Positions 22,505 to 30,624 of a stretch of 64,000 bases of DNA are shown here, in pieces (the stretch's first letter is position 1; each line of letters begins with the position of its first letter). Source of the stretch: Tremella fuciformis (taxonomy: Eukaryota > Basidiomycota > Tremellomycetes > Tremellales > Tremellaceae). Position numbers and translations under genes: made by a program. The DNA lies in NCBI GenBank assembly GCA_032768795.1, contig CP136491.1, forward strand, positions 1,736,001 to 1,800,000, in the 5' to 3' direction. The notes under the pieces were generated by a model. It worked only from the letters and a program-made list of their open reading frames with translations. It was not told where the DNA came from and did not search any database.

Positions 22505-24628
22505 GGCCGCGCATCTGTACAGGGCTGTGGCAGTTTCGGTTCAAAATCAGGTGAGCAGGGCTTGCCTCTGTCTCTACCTCTCGGCATCCTCGGATCAGCC
22601 GCACACTCCAGCAGGGCTGAGCCCTCCGCTGCACAGCGTGGCCCTCGATGGGTCCACCCGCTGCACCTCAGCTGGGACCGCCGCCGCTGCACCCCAGCCG
22701 GCGGGGATCCACCGCTGCGTTCCCAGCCGGGCTACACCCGCCGCTGCTCTACCCCTCAGCCGAGCCGTGCTCGCCGCTGCCCTTACCAACCCACCTCAGC
22801 CTGGCTGGGCCAGACGCTGACCGGTGCAGACCTTATAATTCGGCTGTCTCAACTCGCCGCCGCCGCCGGCCTCACCCCACCCGCACAACCACCCCCTCCC
22901 CGACCTAATACCAATTGCGGATACGCCGTCTTTGACCCCAACGACCTCCCCGCTGCACCCTCGCCGCTACACGCCGACGCCTGGGCCGCGCTTTTGGACG
23001 GTTACCCGGACCCGGCCTTGGCAGACAACATCCTCGGCATGATACAACATGGAGCCAAGCTCGGCTACAACGGCCCGCTGCTTCATCGCGGCCGTCCGGC
23101 AACAAACGTCCCAAACCACCCTCTGGATGAGGATGGCGCGACTCATGTGAGGCGCACCATTGCGGAGCGTGTTGCCCTGGGTAGGGCTCGGGTGGTTTCG
23201 TCAGCCGCCAATGCCGACCTCGTCGTGTCGCCTATTGGGACGGTCCCCAAAGCCAACGGCAAGCGTCGCACAATCAACGACCTCTCGTGGCCTCGCCGCA
23301 GCAACACGTTGGCGTCGGTCAACGAGGGCATTGCCCGCGAGAGGATCACGCTTCGCTACGACTCCCTGGACCACCTCTTCGACCGGATCCGGGCGGCAAA
23401 GCAGCCTGTCGACATCTGGAAGGCCGATCTGACCGACGCCTTCTTCCACGTCTGTGTAGCTAGTCGGGACTCCCGACTCCTTGGCTACTGCTTCGACGGG
23501 ACGACATACGCCGACTGTACGCTCAACTTTGGTGGACGCTCGTCACCCTTCCTCTTCAACCTTGTTGCCGAGGCGCTCCACTGGATCCTGGCCTCGTTCG
23601 GCCTGGACGTCACCCACTACCTCGATGACTCGTTTGGGGCCTGTCCTGCGGGCAAGGGCGAGGCGATCCTCACCTTCTTTCGGGCCGTGTGCGCTGCATT
23701 GGGCGTCGCGGTCTCGGAGGAGAAGTCGTCCACTGCCGAGGAGCTCGAGGTTCTGGGCATCATGGTCAACAGTCGGACAGGGAAGGCTTGGCTTAGCCAC
23801 GCCAAACTCGACAAGCTTCGCTCCCAGCTCGACACCATCCTTGCTGCACCGCGAGCGCGCCCTGTCGACTTGCAGGCCCTCGCGGGGTACCTCAACTTCG
23901 TCTCCAGGGTCCTCCCGACTGGGCGCGCATTCCTTCGCCGCATCTATGAAGCGGCGAACGCCTCCGAACGGGACGGGGCAAGCCGCTCCACCTCCGGCGC
24001 GCTCGGAGATGAGCTGCGATGGTGGCGCGCGACTATGGACCGCTGGGACGGCGTGACGTTCATCCCGGTCAACCGCCCTCGCCTCGAACTCTGGTCAGAT
24101 GCGGCGACAACCCGTGGCATGGGCGCACACCTTGGGCCTAGGGAGCGGTGCTCGGCGGCCATGTCGGTGGAAGTGCCAAGCCAGCACCAGGGGAAGGACA
24201 TCCTCTTCCTCGAGACCTTGGCCCTCCTAGAGGCGCTTCGCCGCTGGAGCAAGGAGCTGCGCGGAGCCGAGGTCATGTGTAGGATTGACAACGCGGCCCT
24301 CGTGGCCTCCCTTCGGTCGGGACGTTGCCAGCAACGGGCCACGATGAGCCTCATCCGCGAAATCATGACCCTCGCCCTGGAGCTTCACTTCACCATCGTC
24401 CCGGACTGGGTCCCGAGTGCAGAGAACGATGTAGCTGACGCTCTATCCCGATTTGACTGGCCTTATCTCTCCCGGCAACGCCCGCACGTCGTGACCCTTC
24501 TTCCCCGCCCCGACATCCCGCCAATTCCCGCCTCCCCCAACCCGCCTCCGCTCACCGCCCCACCACTCCCTCCCCATACCTTGCCCTACGACTCGGTATC
24601 TTTTCCCTCGCAGCTCGGGGACGCCTAG
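22505..24628 (+). CDS. Reverse transcriptase-RNase H of the Ngaro-like element
   Basis: The frame is open from just after the Gag stop (22502-22504) to 24628. The first in-frame ATG is well inside, so TAG readthrough, splicing or non-ATG initiation is needed. The RT catalytic motif is HYLDDSFG, preceded by DIWKADLTDAFFHV. The RNase H region shows LELWSDAATTRG, FLETLALLEAL, CRIDNAALVASL and AENDVADALSR, supplying the expected acidic residues. The N-terminal 100 codons are Pro/Ala-rich and poorly conserved-looking. The product copies element RNA into DNA. All key residues are present. Confidence 0.85.
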   Translation, partial: GRASVQGCGSFGSKSGEQGLPLSLPLGILGSAAHSSRAEPSAAQRGPRWVHPLHLSWDRRRCTPAGGDPPLRSQPGYTRRCSTPQPSRARRCPYQPTSAWLGQTLTGADLIIRLSQLAAAAGLTPPAQPPPPRPNTNCGYAVFDPNDLPAAPSPLHADAWAALLDGYPDPALADNILGMIQHGAKLGYNGPLLHRGRPATNVPNHPLDEDGATHVRRTIAERVALGRARVVSSAANADLVVSPIGTVPKANGKRRTINDLSWPRRSNTLASVNEGIARERITLRYDSLDHLFDRIRAAKQPVDIWKADLTDAFFHVCVASRDSRLLGYCFDGTTYADCTLNFGGRSSPFLFNLVAEALHWILASFGLDVTHYLDDSFGACPAGKGEAILTFFRAVCAALGVAVSEEKSSTAEELEVLGIMVNSRTGKAWLSHAKLDKLRSQLDTILAAPRARPVDLQALAGYLNFVSRVLPTGRAFLRRIYEAANASERDGASRSTSGALGDELRWWRATMDRWDGVTFIPVNRPRLELWSDAATTRGMGAHLGPRERCSAAMSVEVPSQHQGKDILFLETLALLEALRRWSKELRGAEVMCRIDNAALVASLRSGRCQQRATMSLIREIMTLALELHFTIVPDWVPSAENDVADALSRFDWPYLSRQRPHVVTLLPRPDIPPIPASPNPPPLTAPPLPPHTLPYDSVSFPSQLGDA

Positions 24629-24681
24629 CACCCCCCACGCTGGAGTGGCAGTCGGAAACCGGCGGGGACAGGCTGGCAAAC

Positions 24682-25704
24682 ATGTACATATGGTACAGCA
24701 TCTCAGCAAACACCCGTGCGGCGTATGAGGGTACGGTGAAGGCGTTCAAGGGCTTCTGCCGCTCAAGGGGATGGGCAATGCCCTACTGCCCAGCCCTGCC
24801 GGCCTGGGTAGAGGCTTGGATTGCGGCGGAGGCCGCCGCCATAGCGGGATCGCGTGGTCTCTCGAAGAAGACGCTGAAGCGGAAGATATCGGCGTTGGTG
24901 TCCTGGCACACCGACATGGGGTTCGACAGCTCGGCCATCGCCACCCCGCGCGTCGAACGGATCATCGCGGGCGCTAACCGCTACCACGGTGTCACCTCCA
25001 AACCACAGCCCCTCCCGATCACACTGCCGGTGCTCCGTCGGGTCGTGGCGGAGGTACGGGCACACCCATACTCATTCGGCGGCCCTGCCAACGCCGCGGG
25101 CATTGTTGCGGCCTTTTGCCTCGCTTTCGCATGCTTCATGCGCATGGGAGAGTTGACTTACGACGTCTTCGACCCGCGCTTCGACTTGAGCCGCAACAGC
25201 GTATCGTGCGACCCCGCGGACGACTGGAAGCTTACGATCCCGGCGTCTAAGACCGACCCGTTCCGACAAGGCGTCACCATCGTTATCCCCGCGGGTCCCG
25301 CCGACGTGTGCCCGCGCTTGGCGTTACGGGAATGGTTTGCCAAGCGACCCGCAACCGGCAGTGCCCCACTGTTCGACACCGACGGGCTTCCGTTCCGGCG
25401 CCAACACGTGTGCAGGATGCTCACCCGCGCCCTGCAGAACAGCGGCTACGCCAGCGCATCCTTCTCTGGGCACTCTTTCAGACGAGGGGCAGCGACGTGG
25501 GCGGCGTCGGTAGGCCTCTCTGCCGTCGACATCAAGACCCTAGGCCGCTGGAACAGCGACTGCTACCGCCTGTACGTCGACGCCGGGCCCACGCGAACGG
25601 CCGAGGTCGGCAGGAAGTTCATGATGGCCGACCCCGCTCGCTCGACGCTTCCCTCCTCCGGCATCCCCAGCCCGGGACAGGTCTGGCGACCGTCGCTGCT
25701 TTGA
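24682..25704 (+). CDS. Tyrosine recombinase of the Ngaro-like element
   Basis: A 340-codon frame starts at ATG 24682, in a different frame from the polymerase and 54 bp after it. It has an N-terminal SAM-like helical part and a catalytic part with the active-site set: Arg in FMRMGELTY, His and Arg in GHSFRRGAAT, Trp in LGRWNSD and the nucleophilic Tyr in CYRLYVD. It replaces the DDE integrase of LTR elements and would integrate a circular DNA copy without target duplication. It appears intact. Confidence 0.88.
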   Translation: MYIWYSISANTRAAYEGTVKAFKGFCRSRGWAMPYCPALPAWVEAWIAAEAAAIAGSRGLSKKTLKRKISALVSWHTDMGFDSSAIATPRVERIIAGANRYHGVTSKPQPLPITLPVLRRVVAEVRAHPYSFGGPANAAGIVAAFCLAFACFMRMGELTYDVFDPRFDLSRNSVSCDPADDWKLTIPASKTDPFRQGVTIVIPAGPADVCPRLALREWFAKRPATGSAPLFDTDGLPFRRQHVCRMLTRALQNSGYASASFSGHSFRRGAATWAASVGLSAVDIKTLGRWNSDCYRLYVDAGPTRTAEVGRKFMMADPARSTLPSSGIPSPGQVWRPSLL

Positions 25705-25775
25705 CGCTCCGTTTTGGGCGCATCCTCCGGCCATGTTTCGCGTCGACCCCTTCGGACCGACGCACTCCGCCTGGG

Positions 25776-25844
25776 AGGCAGGCCGGATGCAGTCATGCCC
25801 CAAACGCAGCTGACAACGACTAGGCGAGTAACGAGAAGAGGGGC
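25776..25844 (+). repeat. Split direct repeat B1 of the Ngaro-like element
   Basis: 69 bp, identical to B2. It directly abuts A2, so the B1-A2 junction has the same arrangement as the junction expected in the circular intermediate. Confidence 0.9.
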
Positions 25845-25970
25845 TTGGGCGGTCACGTGACAAGAGCAGTGACTTGAAGGCTCCGAGCGAGGTTGAGGCC
25901 GTCTCTCAACCGTCACTTGTTGCAGCCTTCAACGCCAAGCGTCCACGCCTTGTCGCTGTCGCCGATCGCC
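25845..25970 (+). repeat. Split direct repeat A2 of the Ngaro-like element
   Basis: 126 bp, identical to A1. It is followed by a 143-bp spacer (25971-26113) with a purine-rich GAAGAGGAG...AGAGGAGG tract that could act in strand priming. Confidence 0.9.
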
Positions 25971-26113
25971 CACCCACCCGCCCGCGATCGCCTGGAAGAG
26001 GAGCCGAGAAGAAGAGAGAAGAAGGAAGAGAGAGGAGGAGGAGAACTATGGAGCTTGAGGAGACACGGACTCTACATTTACGCACGCTCTTTACTTAGAC
26101 TGCCCGCCCGCCC

Positions 26114-26182
26114 AGGCAGGCCGGATGCAGTCATGCCCCAAACGCAGCTGACAACGACTAGGCGAGTAACGAGAAGAGGGGC
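26114..26182 (+). repeat. Split direct repeat B2 of the Ngaro-like element
   Basis: 69 bp, identical to B1. It forms the right terminus; host coding sequence resumes at 26183. Confidence 0.9.
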
Positions 26183-27156
26183 CACCTCACCAATCCGAGG
26201 ATTCTAACGGAGCAGATGGTGCCCCCAAAGCCCCTGCAGATCCAAGCCAAGCCTGGTATGATGGTATGAGGGACAATATCAAGCACTGGGTGAGGTCTGC
26301 GGTGACCCATCTCCCCCTCACAAAGGACATGGACCCCGCCGAACGTGACAAGACAGTCAAAGAAGTCCAGGCCTCCGTCCAGAGCCAGTGGCCTGCAATC
26401 ATGCGCAGGGCTGGGCTTGCAACCCGGCCATATGACGCTCATTTCCGAGTGGTATGCACATTGGACAAGGATCAGCCTGTGCATCAACTTCCGGGACAGG
26501 AGCAAGCAGGCAAAGTGGACATGAACCTCCATGTGCAGTTCTTGAAATCTATCTCCCTACCCTATCCGACGTCCGAAGGACTTTGGACCCCCTATCTCAG
26601 CAGGGACATTGAGATCAGGGCTGAAAATATCACCTTTCCCATTTTCCACACCGTCAGAACAGCGACTAAGCAAGCGCTCACCGAGTTTCTTGAAAGCAAT
26701 TGGTTCTCAAGTTATGCCACCGACCAAAACAAGGCTCACATGCAAGAGACCGTACGTACGGCTGTGAATAAATTTTCTGCTACAAAACTGTTTGAGCTTG
26801 AGGACGAGTTAGCGGTAAACAACAAGTTGGGGGACAGCAACGTGACCCGAGTGAAGGCAGAAATCAGCATGAAGAGCGTAACCGCAGGCTCCGAAGACGG
26901 ACTATACACCTTGTTTGCTGACTACAAGGGACAGCACACCAAGCCTTTGACATGGGGCACTTCTGCATCGAAAATAGTGTGGCTACCTCTTCAGCCAATG
27001 CGAGCCCGAATTTCCACGCTAAGATTATGGCCAACTACCAGCAAGTCTGCATGATCCACCAAGAATGGCGTGGAAACCTTGCAGGCTGTCCTCGCCGTGG
27101 GTTTTGTTGCCATTACGATTGACACATAGTGCAAATACTTGGAAGTTCCATGCAGT

Positions 27157-27534
27157 TGTAACAAGGGTCAAGGTCAAGGTCTTTCAAGGTGAGGAATAAT
27201 ATCCCAAAAGGATATTTGCGCCCCAAGTTCTGGTTAATCCCTAACCTGAACTCGGTTTATCAAGGGTACCTTGGATGTGTCATGCCCATCATGACACTAT
27301 CCACCTTCCCCACCGAGGCCCGCCCCGGGCCTCAGCATATCCTCCCCTCCCAGCCCAGGCCGGGATTCGAACTCGGGTCTGAAATATCCTTTACTGTAAC
27401 AAGGGTCAAGGTCAAGGTCTTTCAAGGTGAGGAATAATATCCCAAAAGGATATTTGCGCCCCAAGTTCTGGTTAATCCCTAACCTGAACTCGGTTTATCA
27501 AGGGTACCTTGGATGTGTCATGCCCATCATGACA
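27157..27534. mobile_element. TRIM-like miniature LTR retroelement, non-coding
   Basis: Two identical 140-bp direct repeats (27157-27296 and 27395-27534) begin TGTAAC and end ATGACA, the TG..CA rule of LTRs. They flank a 98-bp internal region. A 5-bp target duplication GCAGT lies on both sides (27152-27156, 27535-27539). There is no coding capacity, so it would depend on another element's proteins. The internal part has a perfect hairpin (27315-27333) and, on the minus strand, a purine-rich stretch next to one LTR, hinting at minus orientation. A tRNA T-arm-like GTTCGAATCC lies on the minus strand (about 27364-27373). Identical repeats mean recent insertion. Confidence 0.85.
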
Positions 27535-27539
27535 GCAGT

Positions 27540-28420
27540 CTACCTTGTTTGCACATGATACTTGTCACTAATGCGATCGAGGCAATACTAAGACTCGAGC
27601 CAAACGCACGTGACTTCACAACTTGTCGATGCTAGCCAAGGCTCTTGTCATGAATGACACAACAGAGGTAATTGTACAGCTGAGTTCCGGGTTCTACCCT
27701 CCATATACTCACTAGGGGGCCTGTCACAACCCCTCGGCCCCCCGTCCCCCCCCCCCCCCCCCCCGCCCCCAATTTGCTGTCCCGGCTCTGTCGAGCACAT
27801 GCCGGGTGCGGTCGCCGAGGGCTCGCTAAACGAAAGAGGCGCAGGTGAGCTGAGCAGGTACTCGGCGGGAGACTTTCTCAGCTCAACAAGGTGGAAGCGG
27901 AGACCGGGTGAGCGCCGATGTCATCGAACTCAACGAGGAATCGGGTGAACGCTGCGAGTGAGCCAAAGGTGAAGAGGATGTGCAAGGGCAGCTGGGCAAA
28001 GGACCTGAGATCGCTGGAGCTGAGCTACGGGATGGAGGGGGCAGACTACGTGTCTGCAGAGGACAAAAATTTGGTAATGTCCGCATCATTTTCCATGTAC
28101 TCGTTGTCCTTCAGAGCCAGGCGAGCAGTGTGTCAAATGAACGAGTCCGCGGGGTTCAGAGCGGTGTGCGCATGAGATCCGTGCGTCCCCGCTACCTCTC
28201 GTCCGGCCAAATCGTCGCGTTCATACCCCAACCTGGACTCGAGGGTCGACATGATGCGACGCGTGTCGAACGTGCATCGGGGCATTAATAGAGTAATTCC
28301 ACCGCCGTCTGCGCGGACGACAGGTAGGGGCCGAATCGCAGATCAACTCGCTGGTGACTCGTATCATCTCCTTGAGACCCTGATGGAGAGTTTCACTACT
28401 TCGTTTACGAGCGCTCGCAG
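27540..28420. other. Non-coding stretch with a 19-base C run
   Basis: No supported gene. 27746-27764 is a run of 19 C. Short frames near 27918-28175 and 27883-28089 overlap on opposite strands and show no recognisable domain. Confidence 0.45.
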
Positions 28421-28460
28421 AGACTTTATGCAATTTCAGACGCCATCCTTTGTAGGTAGG
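28421..28460 (+). promoter_or_regulatory. Conserved upstream box of the family, copy 2
   Basis: AGACTTTATGCAATTT followed by CCATCCTTTGTAGG, matching the boxes at 20793 and 30450. Farther on, CCTATCGCCACTGCCTCT (28528-28545) echoes 2703-2721 in the duplicated upstream region. It lies about 545 bp before ATG 29004, so a 5' leader intron is possible. Confidence 0.55.
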
Positions 28461-29003
28461 CCGCGAAAGGAGAGGCATGCGACCAAGCTTACATATACCT
28501 CCCTCTCGTCGGCGACCCCCCAGTCCTATCGCCACTGCCTCTCAGTCCATCGAATTGCAACCCCTTGCCTTCTAAGGCAAGTCAGAGCATGACGTGTGTT
28601 TCTGCAGTGAGGGTATCACTCCCTCTGCCTCCTTGTCTCCGTCTCATCGTTGTCGTTGACATTGTCTCTGTCTTCAACGCCTACTCGTCCTCGACATATC
28701 TCTCTCTCTCTCGTAGTTTGCCCACCATCCTCCCCTTCCCTCTCCGCATTTGTTGTACCGCGGGTTTTCCTCACAGAGGTTTTTCCTCCCGCTTGTAGGC
28801 TTCTCCCGCTGTAGACTTCCTTCTTCTGTGTGTATCGTGCTCTCTTAACCTGGCTTGGCCCAGGGAGAGCTGTTCAGCCTGCTCATGCATGGTCTGGGCT
28901 TGGTCGGGGGGCTGCAGGGGTGGGTAATCACCCCGAGCAAGCAGAAAGTTCTCATTACCCCACTTGAGAAACCAAGTCAACTAGTCAACAAGGCAATACG
29001 ATA

Positions 29004-30014
29004 ATGTCGTCTAGCCCCTTTACCACTCGGCCTTCCGACAACTCAGTGGGCGGATACACTTCGACTGCAAACTCAACCATTGTCAACTCCGATGCAAGTC
29101 AAACGCCACCTTGGGCATCTGGCCAGTCCGAAGACACCGAAACCGGGGCTGAAGTCCCCGATGAGTCACGCAAGGTTTACAGCCAAGCCTGGTACGAAGG
29201 CCACGAGGCCAAGATTGCTACTTGGGTCAGTCGCAAGGTGCGGGAACTCCCCCTTTCAGGCGACATGAATTTGGACCAAAGGAAGCAGATGACAGAGGAC
29301 ATCTGCGCCTCCATAAAGAGCCAGTGGTCTTCGATAATGGACGACGCTGGGCTTACTTACGAGCCATACGCCAGTGAAGACAACTTCAGAGTGCTCCTGG
29401 ACCAGAAGCACCCCCTGCATCAAGCTCGTGGACAAGACATCAGCCGAGTGGATGTGAACTGTCGTTTAAAGTTCATTACTCAGGCCGATAAATCTGAGGA
29501 TGGATCCACTGCCAAGAAGAGCGTCGAGCTCATAAAGAACATTCCTGTCAAGTGCAGCATCACCTTGCCCTCGTTCAAGACCTTCAAGTCGGCAACAGAG
29601 CAAGCACTGACCGAGTTTCTCAAGAGCGATTGGCTACCGAGTGATCACTCCGACGTAACCAAGGCTAAAATGCAAGATATCGTACGCCAGGCCGTGCAGG
29701 CTTACTCTGCCACAGACCTGTCCCAGCTTGAGGATACGTTCATGAATGACAAGGGCTTGAAAGACGGTGACCTGGCCCAAGTGAGGGCGAAATTTCGTAT
29801 AGACAATACAGCAAGCTCCTTGGTGGCCAACTACGAGGTCCGGCGTTTGGAGGATGTGGACGACGAGTACGAGTGGCAATCGCTTGGGTCGATGGACGTC
29901 CCGATCGCGGAATTGACCATGCCGCCATCTTTGAGCACTGTCACAACGGCCACACCGAAGGCGCAACCAAGCAAGCATCGACGTTTGATCGCCGCGGGCT
30001 GGGTGAAACAATGA
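29004..30014 (+). CDS. Unknown paralogous family, member 5 (intact)
   Basis: A single uninterrupted frame of 336 residues. A Ser/Thr-rich tail of about 75 residues leads into SQAWYEGHE and the core: helix WVSRKVRELPL, KSQWSSIM, strands FRVLLDQ and RVDVNCRLKF, ITLPSFKT, helix ATEQALTEFLKSDWLPS, helix MQDIVRQAVQAYSA, LEDTF, and strands VRAKFRI and SLVANYEV. The core reads as two successive helix-plus-strand-pair units, suggesting internal duplication. There is no signal peptide, membrane segment or known catalytic motif. It sits between the disrupted paralog and the member at 30625, all in the same direction, consistent with tandem duplication. Function is unknown. Confidence 0.8.
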   Translation: MSSSPFTTRPSDNSVGGYTSTANSTIVNSDASQTPPWASGQSEDTETGAEVPDESRKVYSQAWYEGHEAKIATWVSRKVRELPLSGDMNLDQRKQMTEDICASIKSQWSSIMDDAGLTYEPYASEDNFRVLLDQKHPLHQARGQDISRVDVNCRLKFITQADKSEDGSTAKKSVELIKNIPVKCSITLPSFKTFKSATEQALTEFLKSDWLPSDHSDVTKAKMQDIVRQAVQAYSATDLSQLEDTFMNDKGLKDGDLAQVRAKFRIDNTASSLVANYEVRRLEDVDDEYEWQSLGSMDVPIAELTMPPSLSTVTTATPKAQPSKHRRLIAAGWVKQ

Positions 30015-30449
30015 TAGGAGTCACTGTAAACAGGATGCTTAGAGCACCGTCCTTCTCAATCTCTCATTCAATCCCGTGCCCCATCGTCAACAATATCCCT
30101 CTTCCCGTTGGCATGCAGCATGGTTCTGTCCCAGCCACAGATGCATACTCGATGACCTTGTTCCCTCGACTGCCTTGAGTCCTCTTTCTTCCCTCGCTCC
30201 TCCTTCTGGTATTGAGCGACGGGTCTTTGCGGCTCCGGGCATGAGCACTTCTCGCGCCGACCTTCGTCTGAACACCGGGTTGGCGGCAAAAGCCTCAGCT
30301 ACACCTGCATTGCCGGAAGGGGTCAATGTTGACATGCATGCTGTTCTCGACTCGACCACTGCGAGCGCGAGAGTTCCGCATATGAAAAGGGCTTCAAACC
30401 GTTTTGTCTCCTTCGAACCGATGCCAGTAGTTTTGACGCACGGGCGTCA

Positions 30450-30489
30450 CAGACTTTATGCAAATGTAGATGTCATCCTTTGTAGGCAA
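30450..30489 (+). promoter_or_regulatory. Conserved upstream box of the family, copy 3
   Basis: AGACTTTATGCAAATG followed by TCATCCTTTGTAGGCAAG, about 135 bp before ATG 30625. Spacing to the start is close to that of copy 1. Confidence 0.6.
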
Positions 30490-30624
30490 GCCGAGAATGG
30501 AGGGGCATATGCTCCATCGCACGCATTCAGACGGCTCCCTCGTGAGCTTTTCGCTCCTCACTGCTCTTCATTTGCCACGTCGCAAAACTTTATCTGCAGC
30601 GCTACCCATCATCAAGACAGCACC

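Larger units (their letters stand above)
21089..26182 (+). mobile_element. Complete Ngaro-like tyrosine-recombinase retrotransposon (DIRS superfamily)
   Basis: The 5,094-bp element has split direct repeats in the order A1, gag, RT-RNase H, tyrosine recombinase, B1-A2, spacer, B2. A1 equals A2 (126 bp) and B1 equals B2 (69 bp) with no mismatch that I can see. No target duplication flanks it, as expected for recombinase-mediated insertion of a circular form. No Dam-like methyltransferase was found, which favours Ngaro over DIRS1 or PAT. All three genes look intact and the repeats are identical, so it is young and may be active. Confidence 0.9.
20980..27054 (+). pseudogene. Unknown family, member 4, split by a retrotransposon
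   Basis: The N-terminal 36 codons (20980-21088) and the remaining 290 codons (26183-27054) belong to one gene. The right part carries SQAWYDG, VQSQWPAIM, KVDMN, ATKQALTEFL and LEDEL blocks that align along their whole length with the intact genes at 29004 and 30625. Between the two parts sits a complete 5,094-bp Ngaro-like element. When the element is left out, the codon shared by the two edges is completed in frame and total length becomes 326 residues, close to the 336 of its intact neighbour. No other frameshift or stop is visible, so the insertion looks recent. As the DNA stands, the gene should not give full-length protein unless the element is excised. Confidence 0.8.

Noticed and set aside
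27358..27378. Possible tRNA gene on the minus strand
   Set aside because: Only a T-arm-like piece is present; no acceptor, D or anticodon arms and no A box could be found.
27746..27764. C run as a possible telomere- or origin-type signal
   Set aside because: It is a plain mononucleotide tract with no repeat unit; likely a slippage tract.
30076..30624. N-terminal extension of the family gene at 30625
   Set aside because: The extension crosses the conserved upstream box and lacks similarity to paralog N termini; the CACCATG at 30625 fits better.
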